Origin: Uranotaenia lowii
Taxonomy: Eukaryota; Arthropoda; Insecta; Diptera; Culicidae
Reading direction: 5' to 3'
Length of the DNA: 64,000 nt
Assembly (NCBI RefSeq): GCF_029784155.1
Contig: NC_073692.1
Span: forward strand, 332,029,920-332,093,919
Below the pieces are notes generated by a model, which was given only the letters and a program-made list of their open reading frames with translations, had not been told where the DNA came from and searched no databases. Positions 30,559-44,358 of the stretch are shown here, in pieces. Position 1 is the stretch's first letter; every line of letters starts with the position of its first letter. The translations under genes were made by a program, and so were the position numbers.

Positions 30559-33500
30559 TTTACGCCGAGAGGTCGGAGATATCACTGTTCTACAGTGGAA
30601 TTGTCGTAGTCTAATTCCGAAAATGGATCCGTTCAAACATCTTCTTCATGAAATAAATTGTGACATTTTTGCGTTGTCCGAAACTTGGCTTTCTTCTCAA
30701 TCGAACATTTCATTCCACGATTTTAATGTTATCCGTCTGGATCGTTACGATTCTTATGGAGGGGTCCTTTTGGGGATCAATAAGCGCCACTCCTTTTACA
30801 GAATCCACCTTCCATTATCAGGCGGAATTGAAGCTGTTGCGTGTCATACAACTATAAGAGGTAAGGACTTATGTGTTGTCAGTTTGTACTGGCCTCAGAG
30901 AGTTGCAGTGGATCGAAATCACCTAGAGGACCTGTGCTCAGTGCTCCCTGAGCCAAGGTTAATAATGGGCGATTTCAATTCGCATGGAACTGTCTGGGGA
31001 GAACAAATTGACGATAGTCGTTCTACTCTTATCTATGACATTTGTGACAGTTTCAATTTAACAGTTTTGAACACGGGAGAAAAAACACGAGTACCTAAAC
31101 CACCTGCAAGACACAGTGCAATTGACCTCTCACTCTGCTCAAATTCACTATCATTGGATTGCCAGTGGAAGGTAATCCCTGATCCCAATGGTAGTGATCA
31201 TTTGCCTATCAAAATTACAATCACCAATGGGGTCAGCTCTTCAAACACAATAAATATGACATATGACCTTACAAGACACATCGACTGGAAAAAGTACACG
31301 GACGAAATAACATCAGCTATCGGTGCTACGAATGTTTTACCTCCTACAGAGGAGTACCACTTTCTTTCACGATTAATACATGAAAGTGCACTTCGTGCTC
31401 AAACAAAACCCATCCCAGATTCATCAGTTCCTCGAAGGCCTCCAAACCCATGGTGGGACCAGCAGTGTTCCAAGCTTTATAAGGACAAATCACAAGCATT
31501 CAAAGATTTCCGGAAATATGGAACTCTCGCCCTTTTTGAAGTATATGTTTCCCTTGAAAATCAGTTTAAAAAATTGGTCAAGGGGAAGAAAAAGGCGTAC
31601 TGGAGGAATTTTGTGGGTGGCTTATCACGAGAAACATCCTTGAGTACCTTGTGGAGAGTGGCACGCAGCATGCGTAATCGATCAACTACGAATGAAAGTG
31701 AGGAATATTCACATAGATGGATATTTAACTTCGCACGGAAAGTATGTCCAGACTCTACGCCTGTACAAAAAATAATACGGGATGTGCCTCCAGATAGGTG
31801 TGGTATGGATTCCAGCTTTTCGATGGTCGAATTCTCACTTGCCCTCCTCTCTTGCAACAATTCAGCTCCGGGTATTGATAAAATCAAATTTAACTTGTTG
31901 AAAAACCTTCCGGACGCTGCCAAATTTCGCTTGTTAAATTTATTTAATCAATTCTTGGAGCATAACATTGTTCCCCAAGAGTGGAGACAAGTGAGAGTTA
32001 TCGCTATCCAAAAGCCCGGAAAACCAGCGTCCGATGCGAATTCGTACCGTCCAATAGCGATGTTGTCTTGTATACGCAAATTGATGGAAAAAATGATTTT
32101 GTTTCGTTTGGATAAATGGGTTGAAACAAATGGTCTCCTTTCAGATACTCAATTTGGGTTTCGAAGGGGCAGAGGGACAAACGATTGTCTTGCTTTGCTG
32201 TCTTCAGAGATACAAATGGCGTACGCAAAACGTGAGCAAATGGCTTCAGTGTTTCTGGACATAAAGGGAGCTTTTGATGCAGTTTCAATAGAGGTGTTGT
32301 CAGACAAGTTGCACTCCCGGGGTCTGCCTCCTCTCTTGAACAACATTTTATACAGCTTGCTTTGTGAGAAACATCTGAACTTTGCTCACGGAGATATTGC
32401 AATTAGAAGAACCTCTTACATGGGCCTCCCGCAGGGTTAATGTTTAAGTCCACTTTTGTACAACTTTTACGTAAGTGACATCGACAGTTGTCTCTCTGAA
32501 GGCTGCACTCTAAGACAACTTGCAGATGACGGCGTGGTGTCTGTCACAGGATCTTCCGAGTCTCATCTGCACAGACCTTTACAAGATACTTTAGACAGAT
32601 TGTCTTCCTGGGCTTTGGGGCTTGGGATTGAGTTTTCCCCTCAGAAAACGGAGATGGTGGTTTTCTCTAAGAAACATAGACCTGCTCAACCTAAGCTTCA
32701 ACTCCTAGGCAGAACGATCACTCAATCGAGGTGTTTCAAGTATCTTGGGGTTTGGTTTGATTCCAAGTGTACCTGGAGAGCCCACATTGAGTATCTGAAA
32801 GGAAAATGCCAACAAAGAATCAATTTTCTCCGATCAATCACTGGCACCTGGTGGGGAGCCCATCCAGAAGATCTTTTAAAATTGTATCGAACAACTATTC
32901 TCTCAGTGATGGAGTATGGTAGCTTCTGTTTCCAGTCAGCTGCTAAAACTCACCTCATCAAACTCGAGCGTATTCAATATCGTTGTCTCCGCATAGCGTT
33001 GGGCTGTATGCCCTCAACGCATAACATGAGTCTTGAAGTTTTAGCAGGCATACTCCCACTAAAAGATCGATTTAATTTATTATCACTCCGGTTCCTCATC
33101 AGGTGTGAGGTCATGAACCCATTGGTGATCGTAAATTTTGAAAGACTACTTGAGCAAAATCTTCAAATAAGATTTATGTCTATATATCATGTCTTTATGT
33201 CCATGCAGTTTAATCCTTCTTCGTACTCTCCAACTCGTGTTTTCATCCCTGACTACGACACCTCTTCTGTCCAGTTTGATTTGTCTATGCAGCAAGAAAT
33301 TCGAGGAATCCCGGAATCGCATCGTCCACTTTTGATTCCAAGAATTTTCGATGCTAAATATAGACACGTCGATGCTGATAAAATGTACTTTACCGATGGG
33401 TCTCTAATAGAGGAATCAACGGGATTTGGAGTTTTCAACGAAATAGCTAGCGCCTCATATAATCTCCAGTCACCATGTTCTGTATACATTGCAGAGTTAG

Positions 33501-34234
33501 CAGCCATTTTTTGGGCGTTGGAAAGCGTCGCATCACGGCCAACAGAACACTACTATATTGTAACGGACAGTCTTAGTTCTGTTGAAGCAATCCGTTCAAT
33601 AAGATCGGGAAAGCACTCGCCGTATTTCCTTGGGAAGATACGAGATATTCTGAGTGCTTTATCACAACGTTGCTTTGCCATCACCTTTGTTTGGGTCCCC
33701 TCACATTGCTCGATAATGGGTAATGAGAGGGCAGACTCTCTGGCAAAAGTGGGGGCGACAGAAGGCGACACGTATCACCGTGAAATCGTCTTCGACGAAT
33801 TTTACTTCTTGGCACGAAGGAACTCTGTTGTCAACTGGCAGCGCAAATGGAAAGAGGATGATATGGGTCGGTGGCTCCACTCGATTATTCCAAAGGTAAG
33901 CCTCAAACCCTGGTTTAATAGGTTGGACCTGAGTCGGGATTTTATTCGTATATTCTCCCGTCTCATGTCCAATCATTATTCCATGGATGCGGTACTCTAT
34001 CGTTTAAATATTGCTGGCAGCAATTTGTGTGGCTGTGGCCAAGGTTACCACGACATCGAGCATATTGTTTGGTCGTGCGAGGTTCATCTTGTCGCTAGAA
34101 CGAATTTGATAGACTCCCTTCGGGCCCGAGGAAAACCACCCTATGTTCCAGTGAGGGATGTGTTAGCTGTGCTAGATTTGGACTACATGTTCGAAATTTA
34201 TCTTTTTCTAAAAGCTATCGATCTCCGTCTATAA
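30551..34234 (+). pseudogene. LINE copy 2 ORF2: endonuclease, RT, RNase H, with one premature stop
   Basis: A 1228-codon frame, open except for TAA at 32438-32440, which falls inside the conserved RT block right after GLPQG. The apurinic endonuclease spans about residues 5-235 (LQWNCRSL, SETWLSS, MGDFNSHGTVWGE, GSDHLPI). The RT includes NSYRPIAMLS, FGFRRGRGTNDCL, FLDIKGAFD and the catalytic LADD after the stop. RNase H has YFTDGSLIEESTGFGVF, YIAELAAIFWALES, TDSLSSVEA and WVPSHCSIMGNERADSLAK. A C-terminal Cys-His stretch (CGCGQGYHDIEHIVWSC) follows. The stop should abolish activity unless it is read through or is a sequencing error. Confidence 0.92.
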
Positions 34235-34396
34235 TTCTTTTCAATTTCCTATTTCCCTTTCTATCTTTTTCTTTTCTTGAAACAAAAAGTGCTAGACCTA
34301 AGTAATCAATTGTTATAAACACAAAACGAGTTTGGCTCCTTAAAACTCAAAGGTATGAGCCGTTTCAAATAAAGTAATTTATAAAAAAAAAAAAAA

Positions 34397-36191
34397 AACT
34401 TTTAAGCTTTATTAGGAGCATTTCCAAACTTTTATTGTGATTAATCAACGCTTCCTCGAGGGTGTCACCCACGCCATAAACAAGTATATCGTCGGCTAGG
34501 CATTGAACTCCTTCCAAGGCCTGAATAACTTCCTGTAGCTTTTGTTGGAATATTTCAGGAGCAGGGGAAATACCAAACGGAAGTCGGGTCCAACGGTATC
34601 TCCCAAATGGCGTCCAGAAGGTGGTGAGACGACTGCTTGGCTCGTCAAGCTCAACATGCCAAAACCCTTTCTTGACGTCAACTTTCATAGCGATAGGAAC
34701 TCGGCGAGGCTTTTGAACGGTCGGTGCGACAGACTGATCCACTTCCAGGGAAACCCTACCAGCAAATTTTCCGTATCCTTCGAAAATTTGTTTGTGCTTA
34801 TCGACTATTTGCTCCGCTTGGACACGATGAATGTTCAACAGCTGCTGATTTGAACTTGGTCTCCCAAATGTTACGGAATTACAGAACTGGACAAAACCCA
34901 GCTCTCGAGAGACTTTAGCTGACAACAACGGTTGGTGATGAACATCAACGACCTGAAGAATTAAACGGAACTTTTTTCCTTTGCGGCGGCATGGAATCTT
35001 CACTTGTCCCAGCACGTTGATCGGTGTTCCACCGAAGCTCTGCAGACGAAACGATGATGGTTGCATGGTCGGATTCTCTTTTTTGGACAGCTTTCTCAAA
35101 TAATCGATTCCGATTAAGCTGGTACTCGCTCCTGTATCCACTTCACATTTAACACTTTTCCATTTATTATTAAACTTTAGCTCCACTTGTGCTAAAACAC
35201 TTCCACCTTTGTCCGAATTGTCAAAGATTTTGCCGATTTCGTATTCGATTTCACTATCGTCTTCGGAAGTCGCCTCGGCATGGGATGACTTCTCATCGTC
35301 TGAGTCAGTACAATCCTGTTTCACTGTATACACTTTTTTCGATTTCGGTGCTCTTCTATTCTTGCACATCTTCTCGTAATGATTTTTTCCACCACACTTG
35401 TAACATTTTTTTCCCAAAGCTGGACACACCCCTTTCTTGAATTTATGCGATTCACCGCAGAATTTGCACTCTCGTTTGACCTCTGATTTGGAGGTTTTCG
35501 ACTTCGTAATTTTATGTACGTCAGATTCCGGAACAGCGGTCAAAAACTCTGTAGATCTTCTAGCAGTTATTTCTTCAGCTCTACAGATATCCACAGCTTT
35601 TTCCAACTCAATTTCGGGTGTGGTGATCAATCTTGATCTCAGATGTGGCCATTTATTTGCGGTAACAACTCTAAACAAGATCAGCTCGTTTTCCAATGGT
35701 CCTAATTTGGCCAACTTAGCGAGGATCCTCAAACGGCATACAAAATCGTCAATGGACTCTCCGGAAAACTGAGACACCGAGAAGAAATCCAAGCGATCTA
35801 CAAAAATATTTCGCTTTGGTACCACTTTAGCCCTGATAGCCTCAAGAGCCGTTTCGGGATCCGCCTGTTGTTCCTCCGTAAGGTCAAAATTAAAAAACTT
35901 TTTTCGAGCCTGCTCGCCGATTACTGAAAGCAGGAAGCTAACTTTCTGGCTGTTATCCCTTTCCGGCCAGCGGTCCATGCCGATTGCTTTCGCATAATCC
36001 CTCCAACTCCTCTCAAAGAATCCGAAATTCTCTTCCATATCACCGGTGAGACATAACGGCGATGGCTGAGGGATAGAAACGCCTGCTGCACACGGTTGTG
36101 GCGCTGCTGTTGGAGACCTCATTTTTTCCATCATTCTAGCAAATAGTTGCGTCTGGTGATCCAGAAGCATTTTCAACTGTGCGGCGTCCAT
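34397..36191 (-). CDS. gag-pol: Gypsy-B Gag-Pol, block 1: Gag, protease, partial RT
   Basis: Starts at the ATG complementary to 36189-36191, about 140 bases inside the primer site. The Gag part opens MDAAQLKMLLDHQTQLFARM and carries two zinc knuckles (CKFCGESHKFKKGVC and CYKCGGKNHYEKMC). An aspartic protease follows (CEVDTGASTSLIGIDYL). RT then starts, but the segment between RRVPIAMK and VDVKKGFWH (near 34685) lacks the roughly 60-70 residues that hold the RT fingers in related elements. The remaining RT has LPFGISPAPEIFQ and the catalytic LADD. The frame ends in the LINE poly-A tail. The element is therefore defective apart from the two insertions. Confidence 0.9.
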
Positions 36192-36330
36192 TTTGATGAG
36201 GAGCCCACTTTATGATTACAAAATGGCGGTCGGAACGCGATACGCGAAAAACTTTTTTTATTCGTAATTTCGACGTTTATTCTTCGCGATTGCGATATTT
36301 AATGACGCGAAATAAACTCAGAACGACCGA

Positions 36331-36346
36331 ACCACTTCTGACACCA
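36331..36346 (-). promoter_or_regulatory. Primer binding site of Gypsy-B (tRNA-Leu-like)
   Basis: On the minus strand TGGTGTCAGAAGTGGT abuts the 5' LTR without a gap. TGGTGTCAGAAGTGG is the primer sequence usually ascribed to a leucine tRNA in insect Gypsy elements. Confidence 0.75.
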
Positions 36347-36514
36347 TGTTCTGGTTCAAATAAAACAAAGAACTTAGTCAAACATAACGAATGTATTTAA
36401 GACGATCCAGACTATCTAACGTATATTACTCGAATGCTCATCATATCAAAATACACTGAGATGAATGCTTAAGGCTTATTCATATTATACGAGGGGCTAT
36501 TGGATGATACAACA
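36347..36514 (-). repeat. 5' LTR of Gypsy-B
   Basis: 168 bp, identical by eye to 17952-18119, flanked outside by TAGAG (36515-36519). Confidence 0.92.
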
Positions 36515-36653
36515 TAGAGAATATAGGAATATCAAACTATACCAGAGCGTTGCAAATTTAACGCCTGCAGGCATGTGCTTAGGCATAATGAAGAAATCGA
36601 TTTGAAATGTGGGACCAAGATGAAACACCAGCTCCGTTTCTTGAGTTTTATAA

Positions 36654-37389
36654 CAGGTGGTATGAATAAGAAAATGGCAATTGCTTCGGTAGGTTTTATT
36701 AAGCTCGAACTTAAGAATGGCAAAATTTTAAACACAATGAAACAATAACCTCTCCTTTACACCTTCTCCGGAATAAAAAAAATAATCATGCTCTTCGAAG
36801 TATTTGATTCGCGAAACGCGAAATTATCAAAAGCAACTGCTATATAGTTCTTTATTCAAATCAGCCAACATCAGATATGCAGCGACTCTATATGAAGCCC
36901 TCAGAATCAGAGGGAGATAAGTGCCCAAATGATAGTTTCGAGAAATCATCAAAGCTGTTCGATTTTTCAAATATTGTAAAAATTCTGAGTTCTGCACCAG
37001 ATGGACAAGGTGAATTCCTCCGTTTTATTTTCTTCAATGTAATTTTTATGTTCAATTTTTACAGAATCAGAGGGACTAAAATCATCGATTTTGATTTAAG
37101 TTTATATACCAATCGATTCTTTTTATTTTATTACAAGCTATACGAATTAGCAAAATTTGCTATTGGCTGATATGAATAAAACACTATACAATTACTTTAG
37201 CTATTTTCAAGCAGTTTCGAGGGTCAAATACTTCGATTATGAATAGTTCTATTCTGGATCAGGTGTTGAATAAATGTGCCATAGTGCTTTTTTATAATCA
37301 AATACTTTAAAATTTTGCCATTGAGAGATCGAGCTGAGTTAAAGCTACCGAAGCAATTGCTTTTTTCTTATTCATACCACCTACTGTAT
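36654..37389. mobile_element. MITE with long imperfect TIRs upstream of ATP synthase beta
   Basis: About 85 bases at the left edge (from AGGTGGTATGAATAAG at 36656) recur inverted at the right edge (CTTATTCATACCACCT at about 37369-37384), with scattered mismatches. The right end reads ACTG before TA, like Tc1/mariner-type MITEs; the left TA is less clear. About 735 bp, with no transposase frame. It lies between Gypsy-B and the ATP synthase promoter. Confidence 0.75.
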
Positions 37390-40177
<2,788 letters not shown>

Positions 40178-40640
40178 GGTGGGGAGCCACAACCACACAA
40201 ACAATACCGTAATTAGTCATCACTTAGTTGCACGCCCGAGAATAGAAACATTAACATACGGGAATGGGACTGGGAAGGTGGTTCCGGAATCCTCCCACTT
40301 GTCTGTGAATCGTCTTCAAGTTTCATTCCTAACGAACCTCTAAGGATAGGACAGTGGAAAATGTAGTGAAAAGAGATCCGATAAGCCCAATCAGCTTGAA
40401 GTATTGTCTAAAAGGGGAACGCAAAAAAGCAGTTTTAAGGAAGTTCGGAAATACAGGAAAATGGCATTGGTCGTGAGAAAAATTATGAAAAGATGTTTTT
40501 CATCTCGTTGAAAGAAATCCCTGAAAGAGGTTATATTTTTGGTTATGTAATCCTTGTTTGGGAAAACTGTAAGGCGGGGCTTTGTGTTACTTTGTAACGC
40601 GAACTATTACACAATAAACAGTTCTCGTGATTAAATATTG
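40178..40640 (+). other. 3' UTR of ATP synthase beta
   Basis: Noncoding. AATAAA at 40613-40618 is a plausible polyadenylation signal about 440 bases past the stop. Confidence 0.5.
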
Positions 40641-40979
40641 TATAATCGTTAATTAGGTATTGATCTATTTCGTTTTTAAATATTTAAATTAATTTGAGCT
40701 AAATTAAGACAGATTTAAAGCTAACTTTTTCAAAAACTCAACAACGAATCGTTTTAACAAAAAATCATAGATGATCTTAAAATATTTGATTTCAGTAATT
40801 TAGTCGATCAGTCGTATTTATAGTAAAAAAAAAAAGCATTTTCATTATAATACGAAAACTTCGCATGTGTCATTTTCCGAATCTCGCATAACCGGTAGAA
40901 AAAAAAAATTTTCAGCTAAAACAACCCTATAAGAAATCCACCCATTTTCTGGCCCACTTTCGCGTCGAGTGTCGATCTA

Positions 40980-41955
40980 CACGGAAAATAAAAAAAAGGT
41001 AAAATTTACCTTTTTGCGAGGTGAATTTTTTCCACCCCTCTTTCGAGGTAAATTTTACCTTTTTTTCATTCACCTAGCAAAAAGGTAAATTATACCTTTT
41101 TTCAATTCACCTCACAAAAAGGTATATTTTACCTTTTTCGCATTCACCTAGCAAAATAGTAAATAATACCGTTTTCCCATTTACTGGTTTAAAAGGTAAA
41201 TGCTGGTTGGTTTGATTGGTTTCTTCAATAAGAATTAAAAAAATACAAAATTCTATCAAAAATTATATTTATTGGAGATAAATAGGGACTGATAATTCGG
41301 CTTCGCGTTCTTCCGAGCCGCCATGGCCGCTGAATACTCCTGCGTTGCGTACATTCATGACCTCCTCTGTTCGGCTAATCCGGTCAGGTTCGGCTTTTCC
41401 GGCTGGAGGATGACGTGGAATACACTTATAAGCTCTATGGGTCGATCTGAAACAAAAGCAATGAATTATGACGAGAACCAGCACAACAAAATGATATCTA
41501 AGAAAACACTTACCATTCTATTCCGATTTTCACATATTATGCACAAAGCATAACTTGTTCCTGAATGAAAAAACAGCTTAACCTCAATAAACGGGTTCGG
41601 CGAATAGTCACTTTTTTTTCGAGAAGAATTGTACCGTTTTGTTTAGCTCAATCCAGGTCAACTTCACCTCGCGACGAGGTAAGTTTTACCTTATTTGGTT
41701 TTACCTTTTTTTCTAGGTGAATTATACTTTTTTATTCAGCTCAATTCAGGTGAACTTCACCTCGCTACGAGGTAAGATTTACCTTTTTTGGATTCACCTT
41801 TTTCCTCGGTGAATTGTACGTTTTTTCCAACCTCGATTCAGGTAAATTTTACCTCGCTGTGAGGTGAGTTTCACCTCGAAGAGGTAGAAGCTACCTTTTT
41901 GGCTTTCACGATCGTTTACCTTGGCTATCTCGGTAAATTTTACCTTTTTGAAAGT
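40980..41955. mobile_element. Foldback-like element built of AGGTAAATTTTACCT subrepeats
   Basis: Two flanks (about 40990-41200 and 41660-41950) are packed with variants of the near-palindrome AGGTAAAATTTACCT spaced by 'attcacctagcaaaa'-like sequence. Examples are at 40996-41010, 41046-41060, 41840-41854 and 41932-41944. The outermost copies are inverted relative to each other. The middle (41200-41650) is unique and G+C-richer. On the minus strand it has an intron-like pair (GTAAGT at about 41515, TTTCAG at about 41454), but all frames across it close quickly. No transposase is seen. The class is unknown. Confidence 0.6.
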
Positions 41956-42238
41956 CAGTTTTGCGAGAAGTTCACCAATACTCTCAACGTTGTTGTCAAA
42001 ACATTAAACAGCTGTTTTTGGCTGAAAGCAAAACAGTTGAAATAATGAACGGGAAAATGATGATTGAAAATACGCCATAAGATTGCCTGCCTGTCACAAG
42101 ATAGACGATTCCTTGTATTGGTATAAGAACACACCCGAAGCTGTACACGCCCTGGTTTTGTCTATAAAGGTCCACTAACACTTCACGTGAAAAATCTTAT
42201 TTCGTCAATAACAACGCAACGAAACTAAGTTTTGTAAC

Positions 42239-42378
42239 ATACTCCCCAAGCATCTCACCTGTGAGCAAATTATGCGGGATTCGAACCCAAAAGTTTTTCT
42301 TGCCGATACCGGGAATCGAACCCAGTACGCCTGGGTTACCAGACTCGCGCCAGCCTATCCACTAGACCACATCAGCGC
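42239..42378 (-). mobile_element. SINE head (tRNA-like, two B-box motifs), truncated copy
   Basis: The minus strand reads GCGCTGATGTGGTCTAGTGG, an A-box-like start, then GGTTCGATTCCCGG and, about 30 bases on, GGTTCGAATCCC, two B-box-like motifs. The same sequence heads the full-length 392-bp copies at 51721-52112 and 54341-54732. This copy stops after about 140 bp. It looks like a tRNA gene to a casual search but continues beyond the tRNA-like end. Confidence 0.75.
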
Positions 42379-42472
42379 TTGCTGTTGGGCGCATTCAACA
42401 TATTAAAAATAAACATAAAAAGGACAGATCTCACCAAGTTACAGGACACCATCTTCAGCTGTTGATTGTTAA

Positions 42473-42632
42473 GCCTAGTCCACACTAGGAGACGGTTCGT
42501 CTCGAGACGGTCTCAGCGTCTCCCATTTTCTTCGGGAGACACTGAGACCGTCTCAGGTTTCCAACAACAACAGACAACAAAGTTCGTCTCATAACAAAAA
42601 TCGCAGTTCATGTTGCCTAGTGTGGATTGGGC
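42473..42632. mobile_element. 160-bp MITE with TTAA-like target duplication
   Basis: The termini GCCTAGTCCACACTAGG and, inverted, CCTAGTGTGGATTGGGC form TIRs with two mismatches. The interior is a nested palindrome (GAGACGGTCTCAG ... CTGAGACCGTCTC). It is flanked by TTAA (42469-42472) and TTTA (42633-42636), suggestive of a piggyBac-type MITE with one later change. No coding. Confidence 0.75.
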
Positions 42633-44102
42633 TTTAGGTAAATCGTTGGGCTGACAACCACATCATGCGAAGCCATCGTCTGGGTCATATGTTGTTAGGA
42701 GATGGCTTGAAGGTTGTCCGAGTTCTTCCAAACTCGACACCCAGGGTCATCTTTGAACCAAATAATTTATCGGTAGTGCATGCCACGATACTTGAAAAGA
42801 AAACAGAGAGCAAAAAGAGAAGATAATAAAAAGGAGTTTAGTTTATATTATCTATCAATATCTAAAAATAAGCGTAGTTCATAATAATAATAAATCTAGC
42901 TCAAATTAATAATAGAAGTAAGCTACATTATTCCTATCACAACACCACAGAATCATGTAAATTTACCAAAATATGGATATGAGAGCCTATCTTACCGTTT
43001 GAGCATTGCCTTACTCTACCTGCCTCACATATCTATTTTTTTGATGAGATTTAAAAATAATCAATACTGTTTGCTGATTCATTTCACAAATTAGCCCCCA
43101 GTGATTGAAAAAAGCTAGATTTAAGAATAAGTCTTCGTAATTCACAAACCGCAAATACACCTCACTGGAGCATTGGAGAGAAGCAGGTATTGAAATATGT
43201 TAACCTACTCTTTCATGTTTGAATAAATCTGAAAAAAAAACTCCCCCTTCGAATTATCTGAAAAATATAAGAGAATTAAAAAAAGGTTCATAAAATAATA
43301 ATAATAATAATAGGTCAAACAATCATTTCTGATCGGACCACGTTGACCATGTTGTGATTGAGCTTCAGTGAAAAGCCGTGGGACCAACATCTAGGGGTTC
43401 CGTTTCACTTATGGTCGGAAGTGATCCGTTGATGCCTATAGCAACGCTGAACTGTGATGGTATCACTACATTTATGTCAAGGTAGATCCATTTATATCAA
43501 AAATGAGCACTCAATCAAGCCCACGGAAAAGTCTTCACACGCACAGATCACACAAACATGACACTTAGAACAAATTCCGATCATTTTCTGTCTAATTTTG
43601 CTAGCTATCGTCGGTATTGCGAACCTTGCAAAATTTGAGTGCGGGAAAAATTTACCTGGGCTTGGGGGTGGGGAGGTTGAGGAGTTCAGATTTGTTGAAC
43701 TCGAATTTGGTTTTCGATTTGAAAAATATCGATCTTACTAAAAAAAATAAGTTTTAATGCATGAATAGTGAAATACCAATGCTCACAAGCGAGATTTTAG
43801 TGTAATCTGACACTAACTAATGGATCATATTTGATACATTGATATTGATTTCTACAATCAATTTTGTAAGACTGTAAAATCTGTGTACTCTGAGCTAAAA
43901 TCAGGGCAAAATCTTACGAAAATCTGTGTTTCACAGACAAATCAGGGCACCTAGCTTAACAGGTCATGACGCTAACGGATCGCAAACCCGGCTAGTATAA
44001 CTAAGCCCTTAAGTGGGCTTTCCCGCAAGGAAAAAAAAGGAATGGCAAAGTATTCAAAGCACCTAAAAAAACCAAAAGAAAAATTCGTTAAAAAAACCGT
44101 TT
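42633..44102. other. Intergenic, no supported feature
   Basis: AT-rich with simple repeats (for example an ATT/AAT run near 43300-43312) and no frame that resembles a protein. A small hairpin AAGCCCTTAAGTGGGCTT lies near 44005. Confidence 0.4.
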
Positions 44103-44358
44103 CTCGCTTGAGCTTTCATAACGTAGTATTAAAAATCTTGAGAATTTACAGAAAATTGTTGCAAAAGTTATAAAATAACTTTAAAATTTGTATTCCACAT
44201 GAAAATTTGTTAACATAAAAAAAAGAATATGTTGTCCAGACTACAAATATTCTAAATGGAAAGAAGTTGCGACTAGTTTATGCCATTTTTGTATTTTTTT
44301 TTTATAAAACTGTTTGTTTACATTGTTTTTCATACCACATAATGAAAGCTCTCGCGAG
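44103..44358. mobile_element. 256-bp MITE sharing TIRs with the HADH-intron element
   Basis: CTCGCTTGAGCTTTCATAAC at the left and AATGAAAGCTCTCGCGAG at the right are imperfect inverted repeats. They match the 32-bp termini of the element at 48441-49619. No coding sequence; no clear target duplication. Confidence 0.65.

Larger units (their letters stand above)
28545..34396 (+). mobile_element. LINE copy 2 (I-like clade), full length, nested in Gypsy-B RT
   Basis: A 5.85-kb non-LTR element with a 5' UTR (28545-29118), ORF1, overlapping ORF2, a short 3' UTR and a poly-A tail (about 34381-34396). The 13-bp AACTTTTAAGCTT is duplicated at 28532-28544 and 34397-34409. ORF2 encodes endonuclease, RT and RNase H, the architecture of the I-like clades within the Jockey superfamily. 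One in-frame stop in RT is the only obvious lesion. It is the same family as the deleted copy at 14274-17674. Confidence 0.94.
17952..36514 (-). mobile_element. Gypsy-B: Ty3/Gypsy-type element on minus strand, split by a BEL and a LINE
   Basis: LTRs at 17952-18119 and 36347-36514 are 168 bp each and identical by eye. The 5-bp duplication TAGAG lies outside both (17947-17951 and 36515-36519). The element spans 18.6 kb, but 8.14 kb is a BEL element and 5.87 kb a LINE, leaving about 4.6 kb of its own sequence. The single gag-pol frame reads minus in three blocks: 36191-34397, 28544-26906 and 18774-18144. The phase is kept across both insertions once the target duplications are discounted. The RT also carries an internal deletion near 34685. 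Confidence 0.95.

Noticed and set aside
41269..41553. Genuine spliced gene in the core of the AGGTAAATTTTACCT element
   Set aside because: The intron-like signals are good, but all three frames across the putative junction hit stops within a few codons; kept only as a finding about the element.
42239..42378. Possible tRNA gene (minus strand)
   Set aside because: The same sequence is the head of a 392-bp SINE with poly-A tail and target duplication elsewhere in the window; it has two B-box motifs and continues past a tRNA end.
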